Positions 28,793-38,175 of a DNA stretch of 64,000 nt are shown piece by piece. This DNA is from Acidimicrobiales bacterium (GTDB taxonomy: Bacteria > Actinomycetota > Acidimicrobiia > Acidimicrobiales > UBA8592). Under the pieces are notes generated by a model that was not told the DNA's origin, searched no databases, and worked only from the letters and a program-made list of their open reading frames with translations. Position 1 is the first letter of the stretch; every line of letters begins with the position of its first letter. The translations under genes were made by a program, and so were the position numbers. The stretch covers positions 62,001 through 126,000 of the forward strand of contig JACERY010000002.1 in assembly GCA_013912105.1 (NCBI GenBank). Reading direction: 5' to 3'.

Positions 28793-29284
28793 GTGGCAGT
28801 TAAATTACGCCTAGTACGAATGGGAAAACGGAAACAACCAACCTACAGAGTTGTCGCAGCGGATAGCCGATCACCGCGCAATGGTCGTTTTATCGAAATA
28901 TTAGGAACTTATGAACCAAGGCAAGAACCTTCCGTAATCAATATTGATAATGAGAGAGCTTTGCATTGGTTAAGAAATGGAGCCAAGCCGACAGAACGAG
29001 TTGAAAAATTACTTCGAATTGTGGGGACATGGGAGCAGTTCACTGGTGAACCCCTTAAGCCGGTCGTTTATGCCGCAAAGCAAAACGAAGCTGCAGCAGA
29101 TGAAGAAACAGTAGTAGATGCAAAAGAAGCTGAAGAATCAGATGCAACCGAAGTAGCTGAGATTGTCAATGAGGAAGACGAAGAGCAGAAAGAAGCGACT
29201 GCAGCAGGTGACGATGAGTCAGCCGAAGTAAGCGCTGATGAAAAAACTTCTGAAGACTTAACTGAAGAACAGGAAAAAAACTAG
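28793..29284 (+). CDS. rpsP: 30S ribosomal protein S16 with long acidic C-terminal tail
   Basis: VAVKLRLVRMGKRKQPTYRVVAADSRSPRNGRFIEILGTYEP; probable GTG start at 28793, with an in-frame upstream GTG at 28766. Confidence 0.95.
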   Translation: MAVKLRLVRMGKRKQPTYRVVAADSRSPRNGRFIEILGTYEPRQEPSVINIDNERALHWLRNGAKPTERVEKLLRIVGTWEQFTGEPLKPVVYAAKQNEAAADEETVVDAKEAEESDATEVAEIVNEEDEEQKEATAAGDDESAEVSADEKTSEDLTEEQEKN

Positions 29285-29544
29285 TGAGTGAAGACAATAA
29301 TACTACGAATCATGCTTACAACGTTCTTGAGCACATAGTTAAATCTGTTGTTGAAAAACCTGATGAGGTTAAAATAGACATCCAAAATAGTGATGATCAA
29401 ACAACACTTGCAGTCAAGGTTGGTGACGGAGATATGGGTCGTGTGATCGGTCGTCGAGGGCGAATCGCAAATGCGATACGCACTGTCACCAGAGCTGCAG
29501 CAGTTCGTGATGGCGTTACAATATCCGTTGAATTCATAGATTAG
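29284..29544 (+). CDS. khpA: KH-domain RNA-binding protein KhpA
   Basis: VGDGDMGRVIGRRGRIANAIRTVTRAAAVRDGVTISVEFID; between rpsP and rimM. Confidence 0.93.
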   Translation: MSEDNNTTNHAYNVLEHIVKSVVEKPDEVKIDIQNSDDQTTLAVKVGDGDMGRVIGRRGRIANAIRTVTRAAAVRDGVTISVEFID

Positions 29545-29602
29545 TAAATAAGAACATTGTAGAAAATCCTTCAACGAGCATTCCGGATGTAGGATCCAAT
29601 CT

Positions 29603-30103
29603 ATGGACGTATCTGAAAATGTCAGATTAAATGAGAATATGCAACTCCTTGAAATAGGTAGAATAGGTAAACCTCACGGTTTACGCGGGGAAGTTAGTGT
29701 GAGCCTAACCACTGACCGAGAAGAGAGAGTCGCACCAGGGACAACACTTTTTCTGGCATCTCAGAGTGAGTTGATTGTGCTTAGCTCTAAGAGTCACCAA
29801 AAGAGATATCTCGTTTCATTTGAAGGAATAGATACCCGTGAATCCGCTGATGCTATTTCTGGTGAAAAGCTATTTGCTAGGCCACTTGAAGATAAGGAGA
29901 CAATTTGGGCACATGAACTGATCGGGAAAAGTGTAAAAGGTTTGGATGGATTTGATCGCGGTAAAGTTGTCGAAATCCACGCAAACCCTGCCAGTGATTT
30001 GCTTGTCTTAGATGATGAAACTTTAGTGCCGGTAAATTTTGTGATAAGCGTTCAAGAAGATGCTATAACAGTCGAGACTCCTAAGGGAATTTTCCCGGAT
30101 TGA
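29603..30103 (+). CDS. rimM: Ribosome maturation factor RimM
   Basis: LLEIGRIGKPHGLRGEVSVSLTTDREERVAPGTTL, ending VPVNFVISVQEDAITVETPKGIF; followed by trmD. Confidence 0.93.
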   Translation: MDVSENVRLNENMQLLEIGRIGKPHGLRGEVSVSLTTDREERVAPGTTLFLASQSELIVLSSKSHQKRYLVSFEGIDTRESADAISGEKLFARPLEDKETIWAHELIGKSVKGLDGFDRGKVVEIHANPASDLLVLDDETLVPVNFVISVQEDAITVETPKGIFPD

Positions 30104-30107
30104 TGTC

Positions 30108-30827
30108 GTGCAAATAGACGTATTCACCATTTTCCCTGCTCTTATAGAGAACTTTGCTAAAGAAAGTGTTCTCGGGCGTGCTGAAAAGCGCGGTTTATTG
30201 CATATCAATTGTCATGATCTGCGGGATGGTGCTTCCGGTAATCATCTAAGCGTAGATGACTCTCCTTTTGGAGGTGGAGCAGGGATGGTGCTAAAACCTG
30301 AACCGATATTCAAGGTTGTCGAGCGAGTTAACCCATCAAGGCCTTTGTTTCTCCTTAGCCCAACCGGTTCAGTTTTCAATCAGGCGAAAGCCGTTGAGTT
30401 TTCAAAACTTAAAGGATTCTCCTTGATTTGCGGCCGCTATGAGGGAGTAGATCAAAGGGTAAAAGATCATCTAATAGATGGTGAAATCTCTGTAGGTGAT
30501 TTTATTTTGTCTGGAGGTGAAGTAGCTGCCTTGCTTATCATCGAAAGCGTTACCCGGCTTATTCCAGGTGTAATGGGTAACAACGAGTCCTCAGAAGAAG
30601 AGTCATTTTCTGACGGCCTGCTTGAATATCCTCAATATACGCGTCCATGGGATTTTCGTGAACTTACTCCTCCGGATATCCTGAGAAGTGGCGATCACGA
30701 AAAAATAAAACAATGGCGTAAAGCGATGTCACTTAAACTCACCATAGAGAAACGTCCAGATTTGATAGAAGCTCGAGGTGGCTTGACCGCAGAAGAAAAA
30801 AAATTAGTCGAAAGAAGTAAGAAGTGA
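30108..30827 (+). CDS. trmD: tRNA (guanine37-N1)-methyltransferase
   Basis: MQIDVFTIFPALIENF, DDSPFGGGAGMVLKPEPIF, CGRYEGVDQRVKDHLIDGEISVGDFILSGGEVAAL. Confidence 0.97.
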   Translation: MQIDVFTIFPALIENFAKESVLGRAEKRGLLHINCHDLRDGASGNHLSVDDSPFGGGAGMVLKPEPIFKVVERVNPSRPLFLLSPTGSVFNQAKAVEFSKLKGFSLICGRYEGVDQRVKDHLIDGEISVGDFILSGGEVAALLIIESVTRLIPGVMGNNESSEEESFSDGLLEYPQYTRPWDFRELTPPDILRSGDHEKIKQWRKAMSLKLTIEKRPDLIEARGGLTAEEKKLVERSKK

Positions 30828-30933
30828 TCAAAATTCCCTCAAATTACTACATCATGATTGGAGTCCGGCAAAATAGTCCGTATCCTTACATGGTTCGCTT
30901 GGGTTACGAAACTCAAAAAAATAAGGGCTAACC

Positions 30934-31278
30934 ATGAAACTGACAGATCATATTGACAAAGAAAGCTTGAAAACTGATGTTCCAGAATTCTCACCTGGAG
31001 ATAGCGTCAAAGTGCATGTTCGGGTTGTTGAGGGAAATCGAGAACGAGTTCAAATATTTGAAGGAGCAGTCATTGCAAGACAAGGTGGCGGAATCAGCGA
31101 AACGTTCAAGGTTCGAAAAGTCTCGTTTGGTGTTGGGGTAGAGAGAACTTTCCCTGTCCACTCACCGATTATTGAAAAAATTGAAGTCGTGTCACAAGGG
31201 GACGTTCGCCGTGCAAAACTTTACTACCAACGTGAACGTATCGGCAAGAGGGCAAAAATTAAAGAGAAGCGGTACTAG
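30934..31278 (+). CDS. rplS: 50S ribosomal protein L19
   Basis: [68 protein letters not shown]. Confidence 0.97.
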   Translation: MKLTDHIDKESLKTDVPEFSPGDSVKVHVRVVEGNRERVQIFEGAVIARQGGGISETFKVRKVSFGVGVERTFPVHSPIIEKIEVVSQGDVRRAKLYYQRERIGKRAKIKEKRY

Positions 31279-31284
31279 CCCGCG

Positions 31285-31497
31285 CTAATTTACTGGCGGT
31301 CGGTTCGTTCGGTTCCTCCAGCATCCTTTGTGCCAATGACGCCGAAGGTCAGGCGCATTATTCGGGACGACAACAAGGTGACCAACCCCAGAAGGTATTG
31401 TCCTTCCACATCCTGGACATAGGTAGTTTTTCTTAGCTTGGTATGGCTGTATAGCCCTAACATCAACATCTTCTTCTAACCAATGCATATCAACCAA
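31285..31497 (-). CDS. Small zinc-binding protein (actinobacterial 'ATP/GTP-binding protein'-type)
   Basis: DVRAIQPYQAKKNYLCPGCGRTIPSGVGHLVVVPNNAPDLRRHWHKGCW; CxxC plus HxxxC. Confidence 0.75.
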   Translation of the reverse strand: MVDMHWLEEDVDVRAIQPYQAKKNYLCPGCGRTIPSGVGHLVVVPNNAPDLRRHWHKGCWRNRTNRPPVN

Positions 31498-31600
31498 GCA
31501 TTGCCCAAGCTACAAGCCCAAGTAAGGAAAGTAGGCCTAGAGCAACGAACCAGTAATCAAATCTAGATTTACGACGGTGTCTTGTCGGATTAAAGCCCAT
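31490..31600 (-). CDS. 36-aa single-pass membrane micropeptide
   Basis: Hand-translated MGFNPTRHRRKSRFDYWFVALGLLSLLGLVAWAMLG*; basic N-terminus and one TM helix; stop overlaps the start of the 31285-31497 gene. Confidence 0.5.
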   Translation of the reverse strand: MGFNPTRHRRKSRFDYWFVALGLLSLLGLVAWAMLG

Positions 31601-31621
31601 GTGTTCTAGTATTGTTGTTAT

Positions 31622-32401
31622 ATGGACGAAATACTTGTAAATCAAACTGAAAATATTGCAACAGTTACTATTAATAGGCCAGACGTGAAAAATGCTATTA
31701 CATCACAAATGTGGGATGAACTTACAGATATCTTTACTGAATTAGGGTCTGACGATAGCGTGAGAGCAGTCGTTGTTACAGGAGCCGGAGATGATTTCTG
31801 TTCAGGTGCTGACGTAAGCGGAATGGGAAGCGCGAAAGGCGAACGCATTCATCAATTGGAATCAATGAGAAAAGTTGGTGATTGCTGTCTTGCTTTATTC
31901 AACATGCCTAAAATAACAATCGCCAGAATTTCCGGCGTAGCTGTTGGCGCCGGGATGAACCTCGCACTTTGTTGCGATATCGTAATCGCTTCTGAAAAAG
32001 CACGGTTCAGTGAAATCTTTGCAAAACGAGGGTTATCTGTAGATTTTGGCGGATCTTTCTTACTCCCGAGAATAGTCGGTTTGCAAAAAGCTAAAGAACT
32101 TGTTCTTTTGGCCGACGTGATATCTGCTGAAGACGCCAATCGTATGGGACTTGTTAATTATGTAGTCCCAGTAGATGAATTAGATGGCAAAATAAATGAA
32201 ATTACTGCCAAAGCAGTTTCAGGTCCACCTCGTGCCATAGCGTTGAGTAAAGCTATGCTGAATCGCTCATTCTCTAACTCACTAGCTGAAGCATTAGACC
32301 AAGAAGGAACTTCGCAAACATTTAACTTCACAACAAGTGACGTTATAGAAGCTATGAAAGCCTTTAAAGAAAAGAGATCACCTGAATTTAAAGGTTGGTA
32401 A
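31622..32401 (+). CDS. Enoyl-CoA hydratase/isomerase family protein
   Basis: ITINRPDVKNAIT, VVVTGAGDDFCSGADVSGM, RISGVAVGAGMNLALCCDIVIASEKARFSEIFAKRGL. Confidence 0.94.
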   Translation: MDEILVNQTENIATVTINRPDVKNAITSQMWDELTDIFTELGSDDSVRAVVVTGAGDDFCSGADVSGMGSAKGERIHQLESMRKVGDCCLALFNMPKITIARISGVAVGAGMNLALCCDIVIASEKARFSEIFAKRGLSVDFGGSFLLPRIVGLQKAKELVLLADVISAEDANRMGLVNYVVPVDELDGKINEITAKAVSGPPRAIALSKAMLNRSFSNSLAEALDQEGTSQTFNFTTSDVIEAMKAFKEKRSPEFKGW

Positions 32402-32769
32402 TGTCTAGTTTCGAACTAAGAAAATTGGGAAAGTTTTTAGTGTTGGCTCTGGTGCCTCTTATATTCTCGTGCGGGAATAATGGTGCCCCAGAAGTACAGG
32501 CTGAGCCAGACGGTACTTTTGATGAGGTGTTACTTGATGGAAGGCAGATCTGGGGCGTGCAATGCGCGTCCTGCCATGGACCTAAAGGGCAGGGAGGAAG
32601 GGGAGCAAAGCTCAATGATGGAAAGATATTTTCTGCATACCCTGAGCCCGAAATGATGATCGCTGTAATAGCTAATGGGAAAGGACAAGGGATGCCAGCC
32701 TTTGAAACCAAAATTAGTTATCAAGAAACAGAAGCCGTAATCCGTTATATCAGAGAGGTCCTGAATTAA
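32401..32769 (+). CDS. Small c-type cytochrome lipoprotein
   Basis: Signal with lipobox-like LIFSC, heme motif CASCH, distal Met in GQGMPAF; TAATG overlap with the preceding gene. Confidence 0.88.
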   Translation: MSSFELRKLGKFLVLALVPLIFSCGNNGAPEVQAEPDGTFDEVLLDGRQIWGVQCASCHGPKGQGGRGAKLNDGKIFSAYPEPEMMIAVIANGKGQGMPAFETKISYQETEAVIRYIREVLN

Positions 32770-32806
32770 ACCGAAACGAATAGTATGACGCTTCCAATGC
32801 CTAGAA

Positions 32807-33706
32807 ATGGATACCCTTATTACTATGTTATGGAAACTAGATGCCTACTTAGAAGCCCTTACTTCTGTTTCCAAATCTACCATCGCTGTCTATAAGAGGG
32901 ATATAAGCTCATTTATCGATTGGGTCAGCAAAAATCAGATAAACCGACCAGATGATTTAAACCGCAGGCACCTTCGGCTTTATCTTGCTTGGTTGCAGGA
33001 AGAAAAATACGCAAGAAAAACCATTGCTCGTAAAGCCTCTTCTTTGCGACGATATTTCAAATGGGCACAAAAGCAAGGAATTGTTAAATTGGACCCGGCA
33101 ATTGACTTGCAGACACGTTTGGGCAAAGGCCGACTGCCTAGGGTTTTAAAGAATGAAGAACTATTAGTTTTGTTAGATGAGCCGAGGGCAATCATCAAAG
33201 ATGATGATGGCCCACGGAAACTACGTGACGATGCTGTTTTGGAACTTCTTTACGGGAGCGGTTTGCGTGTTAGCGAACTATGTAATTTGCAATTCAGCTC
33301 TTTCGATTTTATTCAAAAATTAGTTCGTGTCGTCGGGAAAGGAAACAAAGAGCGTCTTATCCCTTTGTCAGAAAAATCAGTTATCGCAATTAACTCATGG
33401 ATTTCTCATGGGCGAACTGAAATGTTGGGAGCGGCTGACGATAATGATTTTGTTTTTCTGAACTTACGAGGTAAACCTATATCGCCAAGAGATATCCGGA
33501 GATTGATAGACCGAAGATCACTCACCCCAGTTAACCCTCATGCATTACGGCATACCTTTGCTACTCATCTTCTTGATGGTGGAGCAGACCTAAGAGAAGT
33601 GCAGGAACTTCTCGGTCACGCCGACCTAAGTTCAACTCAGATTTACACTCACGTGAGTAAAGACCGATTGAGATCAGTGCATAAAAAAACACACCCACGC
33701 GGCTAA
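32807..33706 (+). CDS. Tyrosine recombinase XerC/XerD
   Basis: LLYGSGLRVSELCNL, HALRHTFATHLLDGGADLREVQELLGHADLSSTQIYTHVS (R-H-x-x-R-H-Y set). Confidence 0.93.
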   Translation: MDTLITMLWKLDAYLEALTSVSKSTIAVYKRDISSFIDWVSKNQINRPDDLNRRHLRLYLAWLQEEKYARKTIARKASSLRRYFKWAQKQGIVKLDPAIDLQTRLGKGRLPRVLKNEELLVLLDEPRAIIKDDDGPRKLRDDAVLELLYGSGLRVSELCNLQFSSFDFIQKLVRVVGKGNKERLIPLSEKSVIAINSWISHGRTEMLGAADDNDFVFLNLRGKPISPRDIRRLIDRRSLTPVNPHALRHTFATHLLDGGADLREVQELLGHADLSSTQIYTHVSKDRLRSVHKKTHPRG

Positions 33707-33768
33707 AAGTATAAAGATTTAAAGTTCTATAGTGCGAGAACTTCCAGTGCTGGTTAGAATCATCCTTG

Positions 33769-33859
33769 CTTGAAATTCAAGTAAAAATTCACCCGAGGTC
33801 ATCCACGGTCGCTTAGGCGCCGACCTCGGGGTTCGCTGAACCGTGGAAGGAGAAATAAA
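33769..33859 (+). promoter_or_regulatory. Structured rpsB leader with potential H-type pseudoknot
   Basis: A cccgaggtc (33792-33800) pairs A' gacctcggg (33822-33830), 9 bp. B tccacggt (33802-33809) pairs B' accgtgga (33840-33847), 8 bp. Order A-B-A'-B'. B' abuts SD aaggag (33847-33852); ATG at 33860. An extra hairpin cttga-aat-tcaag lies at 33769-33781. Confidence 0.75.
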
Positions 33860-34729
33860 ATGTCACCTGTCGTAACTATGAGCCAATTGCTCAAAGCCGG
33901 AGTGCACTTCGGACATCAGACAAGACGATGGAATCCCAAAATGCAACGGTTCATCCATGGTGAGCGAAATGGGATTTACCTTATCGACTTAAACCAAACC
34001 CTAGAAAGAATTTCTGACGCCTATACTTTCGTGCGCGACACCGTTTCTCGTGGTGGGATGGTTCTATTTGTCGGGACGAAAAAACAAACCCAAGATGCAG
34101 TTCAATCATTTGCTCAGGGTTGCGGGCAGCCATATGTAAATCAGCGTTGGTTAGGTGGAATGCTTACAAACTTTGAAACTATGGCCAAACGTGTAGCAAA
34201 AATGAAGGATTATCAGCGTATGCGAGATTCTGGCGAGTTCGATGAGATGCCTAAAAAAGAAGCTCTAATGTTGTCTAGAGAACTAACGAAACTTGAACGT
34301 AACCTAAGTGGAATTAGTATGCTCCGGGAAAGGCCACAAGTAGTTTTCGTCCTAGATACTAAAAAGGAACATATAGCAGTTACTGAAGCCAACAAACTTG
34401 GTATTCCTGTTATAGCGGTTGTTGATACTAACTGTGACCCTGACGTTATCGATTTCGTCATACCTGGAAATGATGACGCAATCCGTTCCGGGGAACTGAT
34501 GTGTCGAGTAATATCTGAAGCTGTTCAAGAGGGGCAACTTATGCGCTCAAAGAAAGCAGACCCTGTGCAAGCCCCTAAAGTACTTGAAGAGGAAAAAGAA
34601 GTGGATCAAGAGGAAGCTAAGAAGGCAGCAGCAGCTGACTTTCAAGAAAGAGAACGTAAGATAGCGTCTGAAATTACTGCTTCTACTGAGACCTCGGAAG
34701 AACAAGTAGAGAAGGAAGAGGAAGCGTAA
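33860..34729 (+). CDS. rpsB: 30S ribosomal protein S2
   Basis: [80 protein letters not shown]. Confidence 0.98.
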   Translation: MSPVVTMSQLLKAGVHFGHQTRRWNPKMQRFIHGERNGIYLIDLNQTLERISDAYTFVRDTVSRGGMVLFVGTKKQTQDAVQSFAQGCGQPYVNQRWLGGMLTNFETMAKRVAKMKDYQRMRDSGEFDEMPKKEALMLSRELTKLERNLSGISMLRERPQVVFVLDTKKEHIAVTEANKLGIPVIAVVDTNCDPDVIDFVIPGNDDAIRSGELMCRVISEAVQEGQLMRSKKADPVQAPKVLEEEKEVDQEEAKKAAAADFQERERKIASEITASTETSEEQVEKEEEA

Positions 34730-35523
34730 TGGCGGAATTTACGGCGAAAGATGTCCAAAAGTTAAGACAGGCATCTGGAGCAGGGATGATGGATGCAAAG
34801 AAGGCGTTAGACGAAGCAACTGGAGATTTTGATGCCGCCCTTCAAGCCTTAAGAGAAAAAGGATTAGCAAAAGCCGATAGTAGAAGTGATAGAGAAAGTT
34901 CTAATGGGGCAATTGCAATAGCACAGAATGAAAATGCCGTCGCGTTAGTTGAACTGAAATCAGAAACTGACTTTTCAGCTAAGGCAGAAGACTTTTTAAC
35001 ACTTACCCAAGAGATAGCAGAGCTTGTTTTGGCCGGCGGTGAAGATTCAGTTGCGGAGAAATCAGCGGAAATAGATGATCTTCGAATTGCGAAAAAAGAA
35101 AATATCCAACTTGGGACTGTAAGACGGATTGATATCGAAGGTGGGTCAATAGTTGATGCATATTTACACACAGACCAAGAAGGAAGAGGAATCAATGGCG
35201 TTGTAGTGCAGGGTAAAGATGTTTCATCCGAAGTCTTGCATGAAGTTGCCTTACACATTGCCTTCGCAAAACCTTCAGCACTGTCACGTGATGAAGTTCC
35301 AAGTGAAGAGATAGAGAAAGAACGCGAAAGTGCGTTGGGTGTAACGAAGGCAGAAGGAAAACCTGAAGCTGCATGGGAAAAAATTGTAGATGGGAGAGTC
35401 TCTAAGTGGTTAAGTGAAAGAGTTCTGCTGGAACAAGGTATGTTCGGAGAGAAAGAGACTGTTTCGCAGAAGCTTGGAAGCGGATCAATAATTAATTTCG
35501 TGCAAGCGTACATTGGTGATTAA
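34729..35523 (+). CDS. tsf: Elongation factor Ts
   Basis: FTAKDVQKLRQASGAGMMDAKKALDEATGDFDAALQALREKGLAKA; TAATG junction with rpsB. Confidence 0.97.
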   Translation: MAEFTAKDVQKLRQASGAGMMDAKKALDEATGDFDAALQALREKGLAKADSRSDRESSNGAIAIAQNENAVALVELKSETDFSAKAEDFLTLTQEIAELVLAGGEDSVAEKSAEIDDLRIAKKENIQLGTVRRIDIEGGSIVDAYLHTDQEGRGINGVVVQGKDVSSEVLHEVALHIAFAKPSALSRDEVPSEEIEKERESALGVTKAEGKPEAAWEKIVDGRVSKWLSERVLLEQGMFGEKETVSQKLGSGSIINFVQAYIGD

Positions 35524-35600
35524 AGCAAAAATAAACCTTCAAAGAATTGGAATCTTGCGAATGACATGCGCAGGGAGTCTAAACAGGGCATTATACAGAA

Positions 35601-36344
35601 GTGGATGATTCAGAGAAAAACCTCTCAAAAGGCCGATGGGACCGAATAGTTCTTAAAGTCTCTGGAGAAGCTTTTGCAGGCGATGCCGGATATGGGATAG
35701 ATGGCCATGTAGTGCAGGAAATTGCGCGACAAATTGTAAAAGTCCGATCAGAATTTGAAGTCCAATTAGCCATTGTTGTCGGTGGAGGAAATATATGGCG
35801 TGGAATGGCAGGCTCTGGAGCAGGGATGGATCGTGCTCAAGCAGATTACATGGGAATGTTAGCAACTGTTATCAATGGGCTTGCTCTTCAAGACACACTT
35901 GAACAACTTGGTCAACCTACACGAGTCCAAACAGCAATTCATATGAGCCAAGTGGCTGAACCCTATATACGCCGCCGAGCGCTTCGGCATTTAGAAAAAG
36001 GCAGAGTTGTTATCTTCGCAGGAGGAACTGGAAATCCATTCTTCACGACAGATACAACTGCAGCTCTTCGAGCTGTAGAAATTGAAGCCGGGGCTATTCT
36101 TAAAGGTACGCATTCTGGTATCCAAGGGGTTTATGATGCAGATCCAAGAACTAACAAAAACGCTAATCTCCTGAAAGAAATTGACTATTTAGAAGTTCTT
36201 AGCAAAGGTTTAAAAGTCATGGATTCCACCGCAATCTCTCTATGCATGGATAACAGTCTTCCGATTGTCGTTTTTGATCTCATGGGTGACGGGAATGTAG
36301 GTCAAATTCTAGCCGGTAAGCCAATAGGAACTGTCGTAAGTTAG
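35601..36344 (+). CDS. pyrH: UMP kinase
   Basis: [56 protein letters not shown]. Confidence 0.97.
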   Translation: MDDSEKNLSKGRWDRIVLKVSGEAFAGDAGYGIDGHVVQEIARQIVKVRSEFEVQLAIVVGGGNIWRGMAGSGAGMDRAQADYMGMLATVINGLALQDTLEQLGQPTRVQTAIHMSQVAEPYIRRRALRHLEKGRVVIFAGGTGNPFFTTDTTAALRAVEIEAGAILKGTHSGIQGVYDADPRTNKNANLLKEIDYLEVLSKGLKVMDSTAISLCMDNSLPIVVFDLMGDGNVGQILAGKPIGTVVS

Positions 36345-36351
36345 GTGATAG

Positions 36352-36921
36352 ATGAGCGGTGAACTCGTAGATCTAGTTCTGTCTGAAACAGAAGAGAAGA
36401 TGGAAAAGGCTGTCTCGCGAGCGAGGAGTGAATTCTCAGCAATTCGAACAGGGCGGCCAAGTCCGGCATTAGTGGAACGTATTATTGTCGATTATTATGG
36501 AAGCGAAGTTCCCCTTCAGCAACTTGCAAGTTTCTCTGTTCCTGAAGCTCAGCTATTAGTCATCTCGCCGTTTGATAAAGGGGCTATTGAAGCTATAGAG
36601 AAAGCAATCCTATTAGCTGACCTTGGTCTAAGCCCATCAAACGATGGATCTGTGCTTCGTCTAAATTTCCCGCCGCTGACGGAAGAGAGAAGAAAGCAGC
36701 TGGTTAAAGTCGTGAAGACGCTTGCTGAAGAAGGAAGAATAGCAATTCGCGGGGTAAGACGATCTGCTCGACAGGATCTCGATTCGCTAGAGAAGGACGG
36801 CGATGTTTCCTCAGATGAGACAAAAAGAGCATCTGAAAAGGTTGATACACTAACACGTCAATACGAAGATCAAATTAATTCAGCGCTATCGCAGAAAGAA
36901 ACCGAGCTGCTAGAGGTCTAA
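36352..36921 (+). CDS. frr: Ribosome recycling factor
   Basis: MEKAVSRARSEFSAIRTGRPSPALVERIIVDYYGSEVPLQQLASFSVPEAQLLVISPFDK. Confidence 0.97.
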   Translation: MSGELVDLVLSETEEKMEKAVSRARSEFSAIRTGRPSPALVERIIVDYYGSEVPLQQLASFSVPEAQLLVISPFDKGAIEAIEKAILLADLGLSPSNDGSVLRLNFPPLTEERRKQLVKVVKTLAEEGRIAIRGVRRSARQDLDSLEKDGDVSSDETKRASEKVDTLTRQYEDQINSALSQKETELLEV

Positions 36922-36952
36922 GCTAAGCTAGTTCATAGATTGTGGAGGCACC

Positions 36953-38110
36953 ATGGACAAATCAGAAGAAGATTCTGAAAGACAGAAAGAAGAGCAAACT
37001 GGAAGCCATGGCTTACCTCATTGGACTGAGTCGGGGACTGGGCAAATACCTGCTGTTTCTAACAATGATCCTGAACCATCAGATACATGGTCTTCGCTAA
37101 GCGATGGACCCCAATGGGCTGATGATCCCGTGGCAATAGAGAAAAATCCAGTCATTCAGGAATCTCCCCGCGTTGATTTAACCATTGGTGATGATTCAAA
37201 GTCAGAAGACTTCTTTTCTTATGAGCGAACTCCGGATTTGGCAGAAACCACTGAATCAATTATTTCTGAAGGGAAAAAATCACGGAGATCAGGAATGGGA
37301 TCAAGAGAAACAATCACACGAATTTTTACTGGAGTCGTGCTGGCTGGAATAGTCATACTCTGCCTTGCTATAAGCAAGCTTGTAACCGTGATTCTCATTT
37401 CCGTGATGCTTGGAATAGCTGTCACTGAATTATTCCAAAGTCTTTTTAAAGTTGGCTGGCAACCTCCTACCCTTGTTGGCCTCATAGCATCTGTTTCTAT
37501 GCCTTTGGCAACCTATTGGCGAGGTGAAGGAGCTATAACGTTAGTCCTTTTCCTCACTATGTTGACCGGATCGCTTTGGTATCTTCTAGGGATAGGCGGA
37601 ACCCGACCAGTGCCGAACTTGGCAGCAATGATGCTCGGAGTTGTTTACATTGGAGTTCTAGGATCGCATGCAGTGCTTCTTCTCGATGACCCCAAAGGAA
37701 AAGGTCTATTTCTAGCTGCAATCTTTCTCGCTGCAGGTTATGACATAGGAGGTTACTTTATTGGGCAAGCTCTGGGTCGATCTCCGTTAACGGAAGTTAG
37801 TCCAAACAAAACCATTGAAGGTTTACTAGGAGGAACTGTCGCAACAATTGGAGTAGGAATACTCTTATCAATTTTCAATGTAGGGCCATTTGATGGCGAC
37901 CCTTTTGGATTCTCTAATGCTTTGCTCCTCGGAATTGTTGTAGCAGCTATCGCTCCTATCGGTGATTTAGCTGAGTCTCTCATTAAGAGAGATCTGAAAA
38001 TAAAAGATATGGGGAATGTGTTGCCGGGTCATGGTGGAGTTCTAGACAGATGCGACACTTTGTTATTTGTTCTTCCGACAGTATTTTATATGGTCAAGAT
38101 AATGGCCTGA
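36953..38110 (+). CDS. cdsA: Phosphatidate cytidylyltransferase with acidic N-terminal extension
   Basis: C-terminal signature GDLAESLIKRDLKIKDMGNVLPGHGGVLDRCDTLLFVLP; multi-TM; between frr and dxr. Confidence 0.94.
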   Translation: MDKSEEDSERQKEEQTGSHGLPHWTESGTGQIPAVSNNDPEPSDTWSSLSDGPQWADDPVAIEKNPVIQESPRVDLTIGDDSKSEDFFSYERTPDLAETTESIISEGKKSRRSGMGSRETITRIFTGVVLAGIVILCLAISKLVTVILISVMLGIAVTELFQSLFKVGWQPPTLVGLIASVSMPLATYWRGEGAITLVLFLTMLTGSLWYLLGIGGTRPVPNLAAMMLGVVYIGVLGSHAVLLLDDPKGKGLFLAAIFLAAGYDIGGYFIGQALGRSPLTEVSPNKTIEGLLGGTVATIGVGILLSIFNVGPFDGDPFGFSNALLLGIVVAAIAPIGDLAESLIKRDLKIKDMGNVLPGHGGVLDRCDTLLFVLPTVFYMVKIMA

Positions 38111-38175
38111 GTGGTTTGCACTTAACTGCGGTAAATAATGCTTGAGTATTAACATATCCCCCTAGACTGTTAGGG

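Noticed and set aside
32807-33706. Tyrosine recombinase as evidence of an integrated element
   Set aside because: It is XerC/D-like, located in a conserved core context upstream of rpsB, with no att-like repeats, tRNA or cargo genes.
34842-35513. 223-aa minus-strand ORF
   Set aside because: Entirely antisense to tsf, Ser/Thr-rich translation typical of the reverse frame of a Glu/Lys-rich protein; no recognisable domain.
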